From Acinetobacter brisouisimilis (GTDB lineage: Bacteria > Pseudomonadota > Gammaproteobacteria > Pseudomonadales > Moraxellaceae): a stretch of 64,000 nucleotides of DNA. This document shows, in pieces, positions 19,478 to 28,504 of this stretch; within the stretch, counting starts at the first letter, position 1; the number at the start of each line of letters is the position of its first letter. The position numbers and the translations under genes were made by a program. The DNA is taken from assembly GCF_000368265.1 (NCBI RefSeq), contig NZ_KB851218.1, positions 248,001-312,000 of the forward strand. Direction: 5' to 3'. Under the pieces are notes generated by a model. The model saw only the letters and a program-made list of their open reading frames with translations, was not told the origin of the DNA and did no database searches.

Positions 19478-20764
19478 ATGCTAAAAGCACAGAAGCTAAC
19501 CTTAGCAGTTTTAATTCAGGCTACTTTACTCTCTCCCGCGTTTGCAAGTGAACAAAGCGAATCTAAAGGCTTTGTTGAAGATGCAACTGCATCAGTTTTA
19601 TTACGTACAGGTTTTATCGACCGCGATAAAAAAAATGTTGCACCAGGTGTAGACACTCGCTCTACTGTTCAATCTGTTATGTTGAATGCTGAATCTGGCT
19701 TCACTCAAGGTACTGTCGGCGTTGCTGTCGGTGTCATTGGTGATTTCTCATTCAAACTCGGTGACAATAAGCACTCTGGCAACCAAATGATCCCTTGGAA
19801 AAATGACAATCGTAATGATCCATATGACCAATGGACTCGTGGTGGCGGTTATGTCAAAGTGCGCGCTTCAAATACAACTTTAACTTATGGTACACAAGTT
19901 CTTGATATTCCTGTACTCGCGAGCAACACAGCACGTATGGTACCTGAATATTTCACAGGGACTTTGCTCACTAGCCATGAAATTAAAAATTTAGAAGTGA
20001 TCGCTGGTGAATTTACCAAAGATCAAATGTCTGATCAGATTGCTACAGATCAAAATCATTTAAAACGTGCTTATGTTTGGGGCACAAAATATAAATTTAA
20101 TGACAAATTCAATGCGTCTTACTACGGTTTAGACAGCAAAGATGCGCTTACACGCCATTATGCTGATTTGAACTTTAAACAACCGCTAAGCGATAAAAGT
20201 TCATTAACATATGACTTGAGTGGTTATCACACTGAGTGGGATAAAGGCGCAAGTGCATCTTCTTCTAAATTAACGGCTGATTCTTCTGATCGTTCAAATA
20301 ATATTTGGGCATTCTCTACAACTTATAACCATGGCCCTCATACCGTAATGCTTGCTTACCAACAAAGCACAGGTAACACAGGTTATGCTTATAACGAAAA
20401 TGCGGATGGTTTCCAAAGTATTTATCTACCAAACTCTTACCTTTCAGACTTTAACGGTCGTGGTGAAAGGTCTGCACAAGTTCAATATAGTGTTGATTTA
20501 GGCGCTTTCGGTGTTCCTGGCTTATCATTTACAACTGCGTATGTCTATGGTTGGGATATCAACACCAAAACAACGCAAAATGCGAAAGAAAGCGAATTCT
20601 TCAACCAGCTTAAATACACCGTTCAATCTGGTTTTGCAAAAGGCGTAAACTTGCGTCTACGTGAATCTATCTATCGTAATAGCCAAGCTTATGCAAACGA
20701 CTACTACATGCCTGATACCAACGAAACACGTATCTTCCTAGATATCCCTATTAAATTCTTTTAA
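19478..20764 (+). CDS. oprD: OprD/Occ-family outer-membrane porin (probable OccAB1 orthologue)
   Basis: Substrate-selective 18-strand porin for small carboxylate-bearing or basic nutrients; in A. baumannii this family also affects antibiotic entry. The 428-residue frame has a signal peptide cut near AFASEQ, a Gly/aromatic beta-barrel pattern, and a C-terminal Phe (LDIPIKFF). OprD landmarks are LLRTGFIDRD, WTRGGGYVKVR and DLSGYHTEW. The start has GGGG eight bases upstream. Its place next to ppa matches my memory of the A. baumannii 43-kDa OprD homologue. The exact substrate cannot be read. Confidence 0.85.
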   Translation: MLKAQKLTLAVLIQATLLSPAFASEQSESKGFVEDATASVLLRTGFIDRDKKNVAPGVDTRSTVQSVMLNAESGFTQGTVGVAVGVIGDFSFKLGDNKHSGNQMIPWKNDNRNDPYDQWTRGGGYVKVRASNTTLTYGTQVLDIPVLASNTARMVPEYFTGTLLTSHEIKNLEVIAGEFTKDQMSDQIATDQNHLKRAYVWGTKYKFNDKFNASYYGLDSKDALTRHYADLNFKQPLSDKSSLTYDLSGYHTEWDKGASASSSKLTADSSDRSNNIWAFSTTYNHGPHTVMLAYQQSTGNTGYAYNENADGFQSIYLPNSYLSDFNGRGERSAQVQYSVDLGAFGVPGLSFTTAYVYGWDINTKTTQNAKESEFFNQLKYTVQSGFAKGVNLRLRESIYRNSQAYANDYYMPDTNETRIFLDIPIKFF

Positions 20765-20785
20765 TCATGACTGATTAATACGAAT

Positions 20786-20820
20786 AAAAAAAACCTACAC
20801 TTTACAGTGTAGGTTTTTTT
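20786..20820. terminator. Bidirectional terminator between oprD and ppa
   Basis: Stem CCTACACT / AGTGTAGG with a TTAC loop, flanked by A and T runs of seven or more. It serves the convergent oprD-like and ppa genes. Confidence 0.88.
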
Positions 20821-20861
20821 ATATAAATACATTCTGCTCACAGGCATGAGCAAAAAATTAC

Positions 20862-21389
20862 TTATTTTTTAGCAGCTTCAATTGCTTTAAGAACTTCAGC
20901 TTTTGCAACATCTGCACCTTCCCAACCAGAGATTTTCACCCATTTGCCAGGTTCTAAATCTTTATAGTGTGCGAAGAAATGTTCGATTTGGCTGATCAAT
21001 AATTTTGGCAAATCTGTGTATTCCTGTACATCTTTGTACAATGGAGTCAATTTGTCATGCGGTACAGCAACCAATTTCGCATCGATACCACCGTCATCTT
21101 CCATCTTCAATTTACCAACAGGGCGGCAACGAATCACAGAACCCGCAGCGATTGGATGTGGAGTCACAACCAACACGTCTAATGGATCACCATCTTCAGA
21201 CAAGGTATTTGGTACATAACCATAGTTTGCAGGGTAGAACATTGCTGTACCCATGAAACGGTCTACAAATAATGCATCCGAATCTTTATCGATTTCGTAC
21301 TTAATTGGTGCAGCATTCGCAGGAATTTCAATGATCACATAGATATCATTTGGTGCATCTTTACCCGCAGGGATATTGTTGTAGCTCAT
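20862..21389 (-). CDS. ppa: Inorganic pyrophosphatase, family I
   Basis: Hydrolyses pyrophosphate to phosphate and so drives polymerisation reactions. The frame extends upstream, but the ATG at 21389 ([13 protein letters not shown]) gives the normal 175 residues and has AAGAG nearby. The catalytic signature [11 protein letters not shown] with its Mg-binding Asp residues is intact, as is the N-terminal [19 protein letters not shown] region. It is a single gene between terminators. Confidence 0.96.
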   Translation of the reverse strand: MSYNNIPAGKDAPNDIYVIIEIPANAAPIKYEIDKDSDALFVDRFMGTAMFYPANYGYVPNTLSEDGDPLDVLVVTPHPIAAGSVIRCRPVGKLKMEDDGGIDAKLVAVPHDKLTPLYKDVQEYTDLPKLLISQIEHFFAHYKDLEPGKWVKISGWEGADVAKAEVLKAIEAAKK

Positions 21390-21503
21390 GACAATACTCT
21401 TTAAATGGAAACAAATTGAAAAAATTGAGTTGAGAGACTCAAGTTTTACCATGTGCCCAATTATACATGGCACATGATTTGATTGGAAAAATATTCAGAT
21501 GCC

Positions 21504-21902
21504 TTAAAGCAGGCGCAAGGTAAATACCAACAATAAAATCGGGCATGCCATCGAAAATGCCCAAATGATTGAACGTAGCGTTGCCCAGTTTACCAAATAG
21601 CAAATACCATACAAAACACGCAGCACAATATAAGCAATGCCAAGCGTCATAATCATGCTCTGATTCATAACCATATACTCAGCCATCAGCACAGATGCTA
21701 AAAATAACGGTAAACTTTCAAAACTATTTTGTTGCACTGCATTAGCTCTGGCGGCTAGACCTGTGGTTTTCGCCAAAAATTCACGTGGATTTTGATTATC
21801 TTTTAATTTATATCCACCTGCTATTTTAGCGATAAAGGTAAATACATAAGGCAATAAACATGCAGTCAAAATCAGATAAATAATCCCGCTTATGCTTTGC
21901 AT
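21504..21902 (-). CDS. MAPEG-family membrane protein
   Basis: Small integral membrane protein of 132 residues with four predicted helices. The conserved MAPEG stretch is RANAVQQNSFESLPLFLASVL (about residues 52-72), where the family's NxxE-type motif lies between helices. Eukaryotic MAPEG members act in glutathione and eicosanoid metabolism; the function of this bacterial subgroup is not established. It stands alone, 114 bases upstream of the ppa start on the same strand. Confidence 0.82.
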   Translation of the reverse strand: MQSISGIIYLILTACLLPYVFTFIAKIAGGYKLKDNQNPREFLAKTTGLAARANAVQQNSFESLPLFLASVLMAEYMVMNQSMIMTLGIAYIVLRVLYGICYLVNWATLRSIIWAFSMACPILLLVFTLRLL

Positions 21903-22010
21903 GAATGTTTTCTCTTATTGAAATTAGACAGGCACTCATCATAACATGGCTTTTCTGTGATTTTTTTTGTTAAATATAGGGCTTTCTATTATGCAAATGT
22001 GGATGCCCGA

Positions 22011-22397
22011 ATGATCGATCAAGATCAACAAACTTTGTTAGATGCCCTGTCACAACAAATGCTTGCTCAAAAGCGCGTCGATCGTATCTTAAAAATTGTA
22101 TTACCAATCTCAGCCTTACTGATTACCACCATTTGCGCCAATATGACATGGCAGTCAACTCTTGGCACATTCATCATGTTAACCGTTGCATTTTATGCTG
22201 TTGGCATTAAACGCTGGTCAATCTGGTTATGGCTGATTCTGTGTGTTGTATATAGCTTGATCGACAATTACCTCACTTTTGCAACATTACAACTTAAACC
22301 ATTACGTTTACAACTGGTTGGAATGTTACCTTTTCTGATTATTATCTATATCGCACGTCCTTATTTAGACAAACTAATGCAACAACCAAAAAAATAA
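22011..22397 (+). CDS. Small integral membrane protein of unknown function
   Basis: A GTG upstream at 21957 is in frame, but MIDQDQQTLLD from the ATG at 22011 makes a better start. The 128-residue protein has a short acidic/polar N-terminus (about 25 residues) and then four hydrophobic helices (LPISALLITTICA, LGTFIMLTVAFYAV, WLWLILCVVYSLI, LVGMLPFLIIIYIA). The C-terminus is lysine-rich. I recognise no domain. It is divergent from the MAPEG gene and ends in a perfect terminator palindrome. Confidence 0.7.
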   Translation: MIDQDQQTLLDALSQQMLAQKRVDRILKIVLPISALLITTICANMTWQSTLGTFIMLTVAFYAVGIKRWSIWLWLILCVVYSLIDNYLTFATLQLKPLRLQLVGMLPFLIIIYIARPYLDKLMQQPKK

Positions 22398-22420
22398 GAC
22401 CGAAATTTCGGTCTTATTTT
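22393..22420. terminator. Bidirectional terminator
   Basis: A 14-base perfect palindromic stem (core AGACCGAAA / TTTCGGTCT) whose first bases include the stop codon of the upstream membrane-protein gene. It also faces the 3' end of the acyl-CoA ligase gene. Confidence 0.82.
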
Positions 22421-22434
22421 GTCAAACTCAAAAC

Positions 22435-24114
22435 TTATTTGGCTTTATTACGTAAATCCTTACGCAAGATTTTTCCAACATTGGATTTTGGCAATTCATC
22501 CATAAATTCCACATAACGTGGGCGTTTATAGCCTGTCAGATTATCTTTCGCATAAGCCAGCAGTTCTTCTGTGGTCAGGCTTGGGTCTTTTTTCACCACA
22601 AACAGTTTTGGAACTTCTCCCGATTTTTCATCAGGTACACCGATGGCTGCAACTTCCAAAACTTTTGGATGCTTTGCAACAACTTCTTCAATTTCAGCAG
22701 GATAAACATTAAAACCCGATACCAAAATCATGTCTTTTTTACGATCAACGATTTTAATAAAACCACGGTCATTCATGACCCCAATATCGCCTGTACGGAA
22801 AAAGCCATCTGCAGTCATGGTTTTTTCTGTTTCATCTGGGCGGTTCCAGTAGCCTTTCATGACCTGAGGGCCACGAATCGAGATTTCCCCCTGCTCACCC
22901 AACGCCACTTCTTTACCATCGTCATCTAAAATGGCAACTTCAGTTGCAGGCAGTGGAATCCCAATCGAGCCACTAAATTCAGAGGAAGCTGGCGGGTTAA
23001 ATGTTGCAACTGGTGAAGTTTCTGACAAGCCATAACCTTCATGGATAATAATACCTGTCAGCTCTTTCCATGCTGCGGCAGTCGATGGCAAAACAGCCAT
23101 GCCTCCGCCAAGTGCCAGCTTCATTTGGCTGTGATCTAGCTGACGGAAACCCTCATTATTGACCAAAGCATTAAATAAGGTATTGACTGCAGGGAAAATC
23201 GTTGGCTTGAATTTAGCAAGTTCTTTGGTCAATGCGGTTAAATCACGCGGGTTAGGAATCAGTAAGTTACTGAAACCTTTATACATACCGTACAGTTCAC
23301 ATACCGTAAACGCAAAAATATGATACAGTGGCAAAGCACACACCAAGCGTTCGATTTCCTGCGAGTTTTTACCAAATTTGCTCTGGAACATGGTGTCACA
23401 TTGCAGCATATTGGCAATCAGGTTGCGATGCGTCAGTTCAGCACCTTTGGATACGCCTGTAGTTCCGCCTGTATATTGTAATACTGCAGTATCACTCATG
23501 GTGACAATCGGGCGTTTATATTGGCTCGGGCTGACTTTATGTAATGCAGTATTAAAACGGATATGCCCAGGAATATCCCAGTCAGGAATCTGTTTACGTA
23601 CTTTACGCAAGACAAAATTAACCAGATTGCCTTTCACAAAACCCAACATGTCGCCAACCGATGCAACTACCACATGCTTGACAGGCGTATGCCCAATGAT
23701 TTTTTGATACACCGAAGCAAAGTTTTCAATAATCACTAAAACTTCTGCACCTGCATCATTGAGCTGATGTTCAAGTTCACGTGCAGTATAAAGCGGGTTA
23801 ACATTGACCAGAATCAAACCCGCCCGAAAAATCCCCAAACTGACAATCGGATATTGAAATACGTTTGGCATCATCACTGCAACGCGTGAGCCTTTTGCTA
23901 AACCTAAACTTTGCAAATAACAGGCAAATTTCTTACTTTCACGATCAACATCAGCGTAAGAAATGGTTTTATCCATGAAAATAAAAGCATCTCGAGAAGC
24001 ATATTTTTGAAAATTGCGTTCAAAAATATCAATTAAGGAAGTATTTTCGGATGGCAGCTCGACTATTTCGGGAATACCTGTTTTTTTGTATTCATTAATC
24101 CAAATTTTTTCCAT
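22435..24114 (-). CDS. fadD: Long-chain fatty-acid-CoA ligase (FadD-like)
   Basis: ANL-superfamily enzyme that activates fatty acids with ATP and CoA, feeding beta-oxidation or lipid synthesis. The ATG at 24114 (MEKIWINEY) with GGAG upstream gives 559 residues; the longer frame adds 27 unlike residues. AMP-binding motif YTGGTTGVSKGAELTH, the GYGLSETSP motif and the C-terminal GRKKDMI-type hinge with the catalytic Lys region PKSNVGKILRKDL are all present. It stands alone between a terminator and parC. Chain-length range cannot be read from the sequence. Confidence 0.9.
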   Translation of the reverse strand: MEKIWINEYKKTGIPEIVELPSENTSLIDIFERNFQKYASRDAFIFMDKTISYADVDRESKKFACYLQSLGLAKGSRVAVMMPNVFQYPIVSLGIFRAGLILVNVNPLYTARELEHQLNDAGAEVLVIIENFASVYQKIIGHTPVKHVVVASVGDMLGFVKGNLVNFVLRKVRKQIPDWDIPGHIRFNTALHKVSPSQYKRPIVTMSDTAVLQYTGGTTGVSKGAELTHRNLIANMLQCDTMFQSKFGKNSQEIERLVCALPLYHIFAFTVCELYGMYKGFSNLLIPNPRDLTALTKELAKFKPTIFPAVNTLFNALVNNEGFRQLDHSQMKLALGGGMAVLPSTAAAWKELTGIIIHEGYGLSETSPVATFNPPASSEFSGSIGIPLPATEVAILDDDGKEVALGEQGEISIRGPQVMKGYWNRPDETEKTMTADGFFRTGDIGVMNDRGFIKIVDRKKDMILVSGFNVYPAEIEEVVAKHPKVLEVAAIGVPDEKSGEVPKLFVVKKDPSLTTEELLAYAKDNLTGYKRPRYVEFMDELPKSNVGKILRKDLRNKAK

Positions 24115-24246
24115 AATGCCTTTAATCTCCAATCTATAATCCGATCTGATCGCGTTGTATACTATGTAGCTGGTTGTTGAGTTTCTTATGCCCAACGCGC
24201 TTTTGTTTCCACAATAACATATATAACGTATTTCAAAATTGGCTTA

Positions 24247-26472
24247 CTAGATCAATGTCTGAACTATGAGTTTATTTGCTTTTTGATAACCACGTGGTAA
24301 AAGTTGTCCTTTTGCTGCACGTTTTCCAAGATATTTTTGTAAGTCATCGCCTTTTAATTTCAATTGTTGTTGCCCTGCAACCACCTGAATCACATCAGAT
24401 AAATTCAATAATTGCATATCCACAACAATTTCATTGTCCTGAAGTTGTATCAATTTGTTGCCTTTACCTTTGTTTAAAACAGGTAATTCTTGCAAGTCAA
24501 CAATCAAGACGCGCCCACTAGAGCTTAACAGTGCAACATGACTTTTTTGTTGAATTGGCATTAAAGGTAACACTTGAGCCTGATCAGGTATGCTCAGGAA
24601 TGCTTTCCCTGCTTTGGCATTGGTATCGAGGGCATTGGCTTGGGTTTTAAAGCCATAACCTGCACTGCTCGCAGCCAGTAATTCTTGTTGATCGTCTTCA
24701 ATCAGCACTTGAGTAAATGCTACGCCATTCGCAGGTGAAAGTTTCGAGCTTAATGGTTCACCCAAACCACGTGCTGATGGCAAGCTATTGATTGGCAAGG
24801 CATAACTTCGCCCTGTCTGATCTATCACATAAACCCGCTGATTACTCTTACCAACAGCATGGCTCAAATACTGATCGCCTGCACGGTAATTGAGGTTTTC
24901 AGCATCGACCTCTGCACCTTTTGGAGCACGAATCCAGCCTGCTTCAGATAACACGACCGTTACAGCTTCGGCTGGCATCAAATCCTGTTCTTTAATTTGT
25001 ACCGCTTCGGCGCGTTGTACAATCGCTGAACGGCGCTCATCGCCAAATTTTTTTGCATCTTCTTTGAGTTCATTAATCACCAGGTTTTTCAATGACTCAG
25101 GATTTGCCAATTGCTCACGAATAATTGCTGCCTTGGCTGAAAGTTCATCCTGCTCTTGGCGAATTTGCATTTCTTCAAGTTTAGCCAGTTGACGCAATTT
25201 CAGTTCCAGAATCGCTTCGGCCTGTATCTCATCGATCTGCAATTTTTCCATCAATGCCTGTTTCGGCTGATCTTCTTCACGAATAATCTGAATAACCGTG
25301 TCGATATCCAAATATGCAATTAACAAACCCGCCAGAATATGCAGGCGTTTTTCAATTTTATTTAAATGATATTGCAAACGACGAGTGACGGTTGCTTTAC
25401 GAATTTCGATCCATTCCAGCAAGATTTTACGAATCGATTTAACCTGTGGGCGACCATCTGCCCCAATCATGTTTAAGTTAACCCGATAGCTAGACTCTAA
25501 ATCGGTGGTCGCAAACAAGTGACTCATCACCTGCTCGGCATCAACACGATTCGAGCGCAGTACAATCACCAAGCGAGTTGGGTTTTTGTGATCCGATTCG
25601 TCACGAATGTCAGAGACTAAAGGTAATTTCTTTGCCAACATCTGATCTGCGATTTGAGTGACCACTTTTGAGCCAGACACCTGATACGGCAAATCACTGA
25701 TCACAATTTCATTTTTTTCAACCGTATACACTGCACGCATACGGTAGCTGCCACGCCCAGTCGTCTGAATTTTTAGCAGTTCATCTGGTGGCGTAATAAT
25801 TTCCGCTTTGGTCGGTAAGTCTGGACCTGGAATATATTCTGCGACTTTTTCATCGCTCAGATTCGGGTTACGAATTAGGGCAATAGTTCCTTTAATGACT
25901 TCACGTAGGTTATGTGGCGGAATGTCGGTTGCCATCCCCACAGCAATGCCTGTCGTACCATTCAACAGGATATTTGGCACACGTGCAGGCAAGTTTATCG
26001 GTTCTTTTAACGAGCCATCAAAGTTGTCCTGCCAGTCACACGTGCCTTGCCCAAGCTCAGACAGTAACAGCTCACTAAACTGGGATAATTTTGCTTCGGT
26101 ATAACGCATTGCCGCAAAAGACTTCGGATCATCGGGTGAACCCCAGTTGCCTTGCCCTTCAATAAACGGATAACGATAACTAAATGGTTGCGCCATGAGC
26201 ACCATGGCTTCATAACATGCCGAGTCACCATGTGGGTGGTATTTACCCAGTACGTCACCGACAGTACGCGCTGACTTTTTCGGTTTGCCACTGTGCTTTA
26301 ACCCTAGCTCACTCATGGCATAGACGATACGGCGCTGTACAGGTTTTAAACCATCACTAATATGGGGCAATGCACGATCCATAATGACGTACATGGCATA
26401 GTTTAAGTAGGCTTGTTCGGTAAACTCTGCTACGGAGCGGTTTTCTGTCGCATGATGCGCAAGATTGGTCAT
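24247..26472 (-). CDS. parC: DNA topoisomerase IV subunit A
   Basis: With ParE it decatenates daughter chromosomes and is a main fluoroquinolone target. The 741 residues include the winged-helix region with catalytic Y124 ([10 protein letters not shown]), the quinolone-determining loop [15 protein letters not shown], and the C-terminal beta-pinwheel. The two positions usually changed in resistant Acinetobacter, S84 and E88, carry the susceptible residues. I cannot judge gyrA, which is outside the window. It is a single gene, divergent from the lipoprotein operon across about 260 AT-rich bases that hold no gene. Confidence 0.96.
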   Translation of the reverse strand: MTNLAHHATENRSVAEFTEQAYLNYAMYVIMDRALPHISDGLKPVQRRIVYAMSELGLKHSGKPKKSARTVGDVLGKYHPHGDSACYEAMVLMAQPFSYRYPFIEGQGNWGSPDDPKSFAAMRYTEAKLSQFSELLLSELGQGTCDWQDNFDGSLKEPINLPARVPNILLNGTTGIAVGMATDIPPHNLREVIKGTIALIRNPNLSDEKVAEYIPGPDLPTKAEIITPPDELLKIQTTGRGSYRMRAVYTVEKNEIVISDLPYQVSGSKVVTQIADQMLAKKLPLVSDIRDESDHKNPTRLVIVLRSNRVDAEQVMSHLFATTDLESSYRVNLNMIGADGRPQVKSIRKILLEWIEIRKATVTRRLQYHLNKIEKRLHILAGLLIAYLDIDTVIQIIREEDQPKQALMEKLQIDEIQAEAILELKLRQLAKLEEMQIRQEQDELSAKAAIIREQLANPESLKNLVINELKEDAKKFGDERRSAIVQRAEAVQIKEQDLMPAEAVTVVLSEAGWIRAPKGAEVDAENLNYRAGDQYLSHAVGKSNQRVYVIDQTGRSYALPINSLPSARGLGEPLSSKLSPANGVAFTQVLIEDDQQELLAASSAGYGFKTQANALDTNAKAGKAFLSIPDQAQVLPLMPIQQKSHVALLSSSGRVLIVDLQELPVLNKGKGNKLIQLQDNEIVVDMQLLNLSDVIQVVAGQQQLKLKGDDLQKYLGKRAAKGQLLPRGYQKANKLIVQTLI

Positions 26473-26733
26473 AAAAGAATTGAACCTATCTGAATGCTAA
26501 GGGAAAGAAACAATGAATATGGCTATTTAACAAGATCAGGACTCAAACGTAAATTAAAACTCTATGATCTCGCTGCTTTTTTCTACTTTCTTAAATTATT
26601 GCATACAATTCACACATTCCTTTGGGTTTTATACCCTGCTTCTTTATAATATATAGGCTATGTAATGTGGTTGATTTATAATATTTATTAGATTACATAA
26701 GCTTCATTATAACTCGATTGGAAAAAATAATTT

Positions 26734-27414
26734 ATGAAAATTCATTATATGGGTTGCTCTTTACTCGCACTCGGTGTTTTGGTCAGTGGCTGTGCGCCTG
26801 TTGAAAAATCAACAGTTTTACAATCTCCTCAAGTGAATGCTGCCCTGAGCGCAAATAAATACACAGGTACAAAAACCAGTATTTCGATTGGGAAATTTGA
26901 TAACCGCTCAAGCTATATGCGTGGCATTTTCTCAGACAATGTCGACCGTTTGGGTGGACAAGCTAAAACTATTTTAGAAACTCACTTACAGCAAACAGGC
27001 TATTTTACCGTCTTAAACCGTGACAACTTATCCGAACTGAAACAGGAAACAGGGTTTAGTGGCTCAGCTCAGAAAATTCAGGGCGCACGTTATGTAGTTA
27101 CAGGTGATGTTTCTGAATTTGGGCGCAAAGAAGTGGGCGATGTGCAGTTATTTGGCTTGCTTGGACGTGGCAAAGCACAAGTTGCGTATGCCAAAGTCAA
27201 TTTAAATATTGTCGATGTACAAACCTCAGCAATTGTACATTCTGTGCAAGGCAGTGGTGAATACTCACTCAGCCAACGCGAAGTTTTAGGCTTTGGCAGT
27301 GATGCCTCTTATGACTCAACCTTAAATGGCAAAGTGCTGGATTTGGCCATTCGTGAAGCAGTCAATCATCTGGTCAACGATATTCAAAACAATCAGTGGA
27401 ATATCCAGAAGTAA
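26734..27414 (+). CDS. CsgG/HfaB-like lipoprotein
   Basis: Exported lipoprotein of 226 residues. The lipobox LVSGC places the acylated Cys at position 20; Ala at +2 predicts outer-membrane sorting. The body matches the CsgG periplasmic fold: ISIGKFDNRSSY, ILETHLQQTGYFTVLNRDNLSEL, ARYVVTGDVSEFG. It is shorter than curli CsgG and I cannot show the membrane-spanning beta hairpins needed for a pore. No curli genes are near. It heads a three-gene operon with DUF4810 and DUF799 lipoproteins, an association found in several proteobacteria, including Neisseria. Confidence 0.82.
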   Translation: MKIHYMGCSLLALGVLVSGCAPVEKSTVLQSPQVNAALSANKYTGTKTSISIGKFDNRSSYMRGIFSDNVDRLGGQAKTILETHLQQTGYFTVLNRDNLSELKQETGFSGSAQKIQGARYVVTGDVSEFGRKEVGDVQLFGLLGRGKAQVAYAKVNLNIVDVQTSAIVHSVQGSGEYSLSQREVLGFGSDASYDSTLNGKVLDLAIREAVNHLVNDIQNNQWNIQK

Positions 27415-27432
27415 GCCAGAGAATAACATCAC

Positions 27433-27786
27433 ATGAAAAAAATTTTACCATGGGTAAGTCTTGGACTTGCCATTGGCTTGACAGGTTGTGCTTCGCAACC
27501 CAATACGCTTTACCATTGGGGCAATTATCCTCAACAGGTTTATTTAGGATTTAATCAACCTGAGAAAGCCTCTCCAGCCAAGCAAATCAGCGTCTTAGAA
27601 GCTGATGTTGAAAAAGCGCGTGCTAAAAATCAAGCCATTCCACCAGGCTTATATGCTCATTTGGGACTACTGTATAGCAATAGTGACACTCAAAAAGCAG
27701 CTCAATATTTTGAACTGGAAAAACAAAGCTACCCTGAAGCCAGCGTATTGATGAATCGCTTATTGGCTCAATTGAAAGCCAATTAA
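27433..27786 (+). CDS. DUF4810 lipoprotein
   Basis: A 117-residue lipoprotein with lipobox GLTGC (Cys19) and Ala at +2. The mature part (NTLYHWGNYPQQVY near the N-terminus, then helical AHLGLLYSNSDTQKAAQYFELEKQSYPEAS) is the DUF4810 pattern and has a TPR-like helix pair. It starts 18 bases after the CsgG-like gene and ends 11 bases before the DUF799 gene. Its function is unknown; by context it belongs to one envelope complex with its neighbours. Confidence 0.8.
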   Translation: MKKILPWVSLGLAIGLTGCASQPNTLYHWGNYPQQVYLGFNQPEKASPAKQISVLEADVEKARAKNQAIPPGLYAHLGLLYSNSDTQKAAQYFELEKQSYPEASVLMNRLLAQLKAN

Positions 27787-27797
27787 GGAACAATATC

Positions 27798-28460
27798 ATG
27801 AAAAATATGACGTTATTGCTTCTGGCTTGCTTCGGAATCAGCTTAACAGGCTGTGCAACCCACCAAGCCATCAAACCTCAATACGATGCAACGGTATATA
27901 AACAACATATGCCGCATTCGATCTTAGTTTTGCCACCTGTCAATGACAGCCCTGAGCCGCGTGCAACTTACAGTTTTTGGTCAACCACCACCGTGCCTGT
28001 TGCAGAAGCAGGTTACTATGTTTTCCCTTTAAGCGTTGTGGATCGGATGTTTAAAGAAAATGGTGTAACCAACGGATACGATGCTCAGTCCATTCCTGCA
28101 GCAAAACTCAAAGAGATTTTTGGCGCAGATGCTGCTTTATATATTCACTTAAAAGAATATGGCTCGAAGTATCAAGTCATTCAGACTACAACCACTGTCT
28201 CGGCAGATGCCAAACTGGTTGACTTGAACACAGGTACTGTTTTATGGACAGGTTCGAAACGCATCGTTCTGTCCAATAGTGACAATAACAACAACTTGGT
28301 TGCGATGCTGGTCATTTCTGTTGTAGATCAGGTGATTAATCAAAAGTCTGATTCGGGTTATAAAGCTGCTGCAATTGTCAGCTCTCAAATGCTTACTCCG
28401 ACCCAACAGGGCGGTATTGGTCTACTTTATGGACCACGTTCGCCTAAATATCAGCCTTAA
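27798..28460 (+). CDS. DUF799/GNA1162-like lipoprotein
   Basis: A 220-residue lipoprotein with lipobox SLTGC (Cys19) and Ala at +2. The body (ILVLPPVNDSPEPRATYSFW, FPLSVVDRMFKENGV, FGADAALYIHLKEYGSKY) fits the DUF799 family, known from the meningococcal surface antigen GNA1162, whose fold resembles TolB-N/CsgG-type periplasmic domains. It is last in the trio and is followed by a terminator. The joint role with the CsgG-like partner is inferred, not shown. Confidence 0.8.
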   Translation: MKNMTLLLLACFGISLTGCATHQAIKPQYDATVYKQHMPHSILVLPPVNDSPEPRATYSFWSTTTVPVAEAGYYVFPLSVVDRMFKENGVTNGYDAQSIPAAKLKEIFGADAALYIHLKEYGSKYQVIQTTTTVSADAKLVDLNTGTVLWTGSKRIVLSNSDNNNNLVAMLVISVVDQVINQKSDSGYKAAAIVSSQMLTPTQQGGIGLLYGPRSPKYQP

Positions 28461-28468
28461 TGAATGGG

Positions 28469-28504
28469 CGATCCTAGCGATGATAAATCGTTAGGATCGT
28501 TTTC
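28469..28504. terminator. Intrinsic terminator after the lipoprotein operon
   Basis: A 13-pair hairpin (CGATCCTAGCGAT / ATCGTTAGGATCG with one G-T pair) and a short T run on the plus strand. It separates the operon from the convergent MFS gene. Confidence 0.78.

Noticed and set aside
26734..27414. CsgG-like protein as the curli secretion pore
   Set aside because: No csgA, B, D, E or F is nearby, the protein is short, and the DUF4810/DUF799 partners define a different operon.
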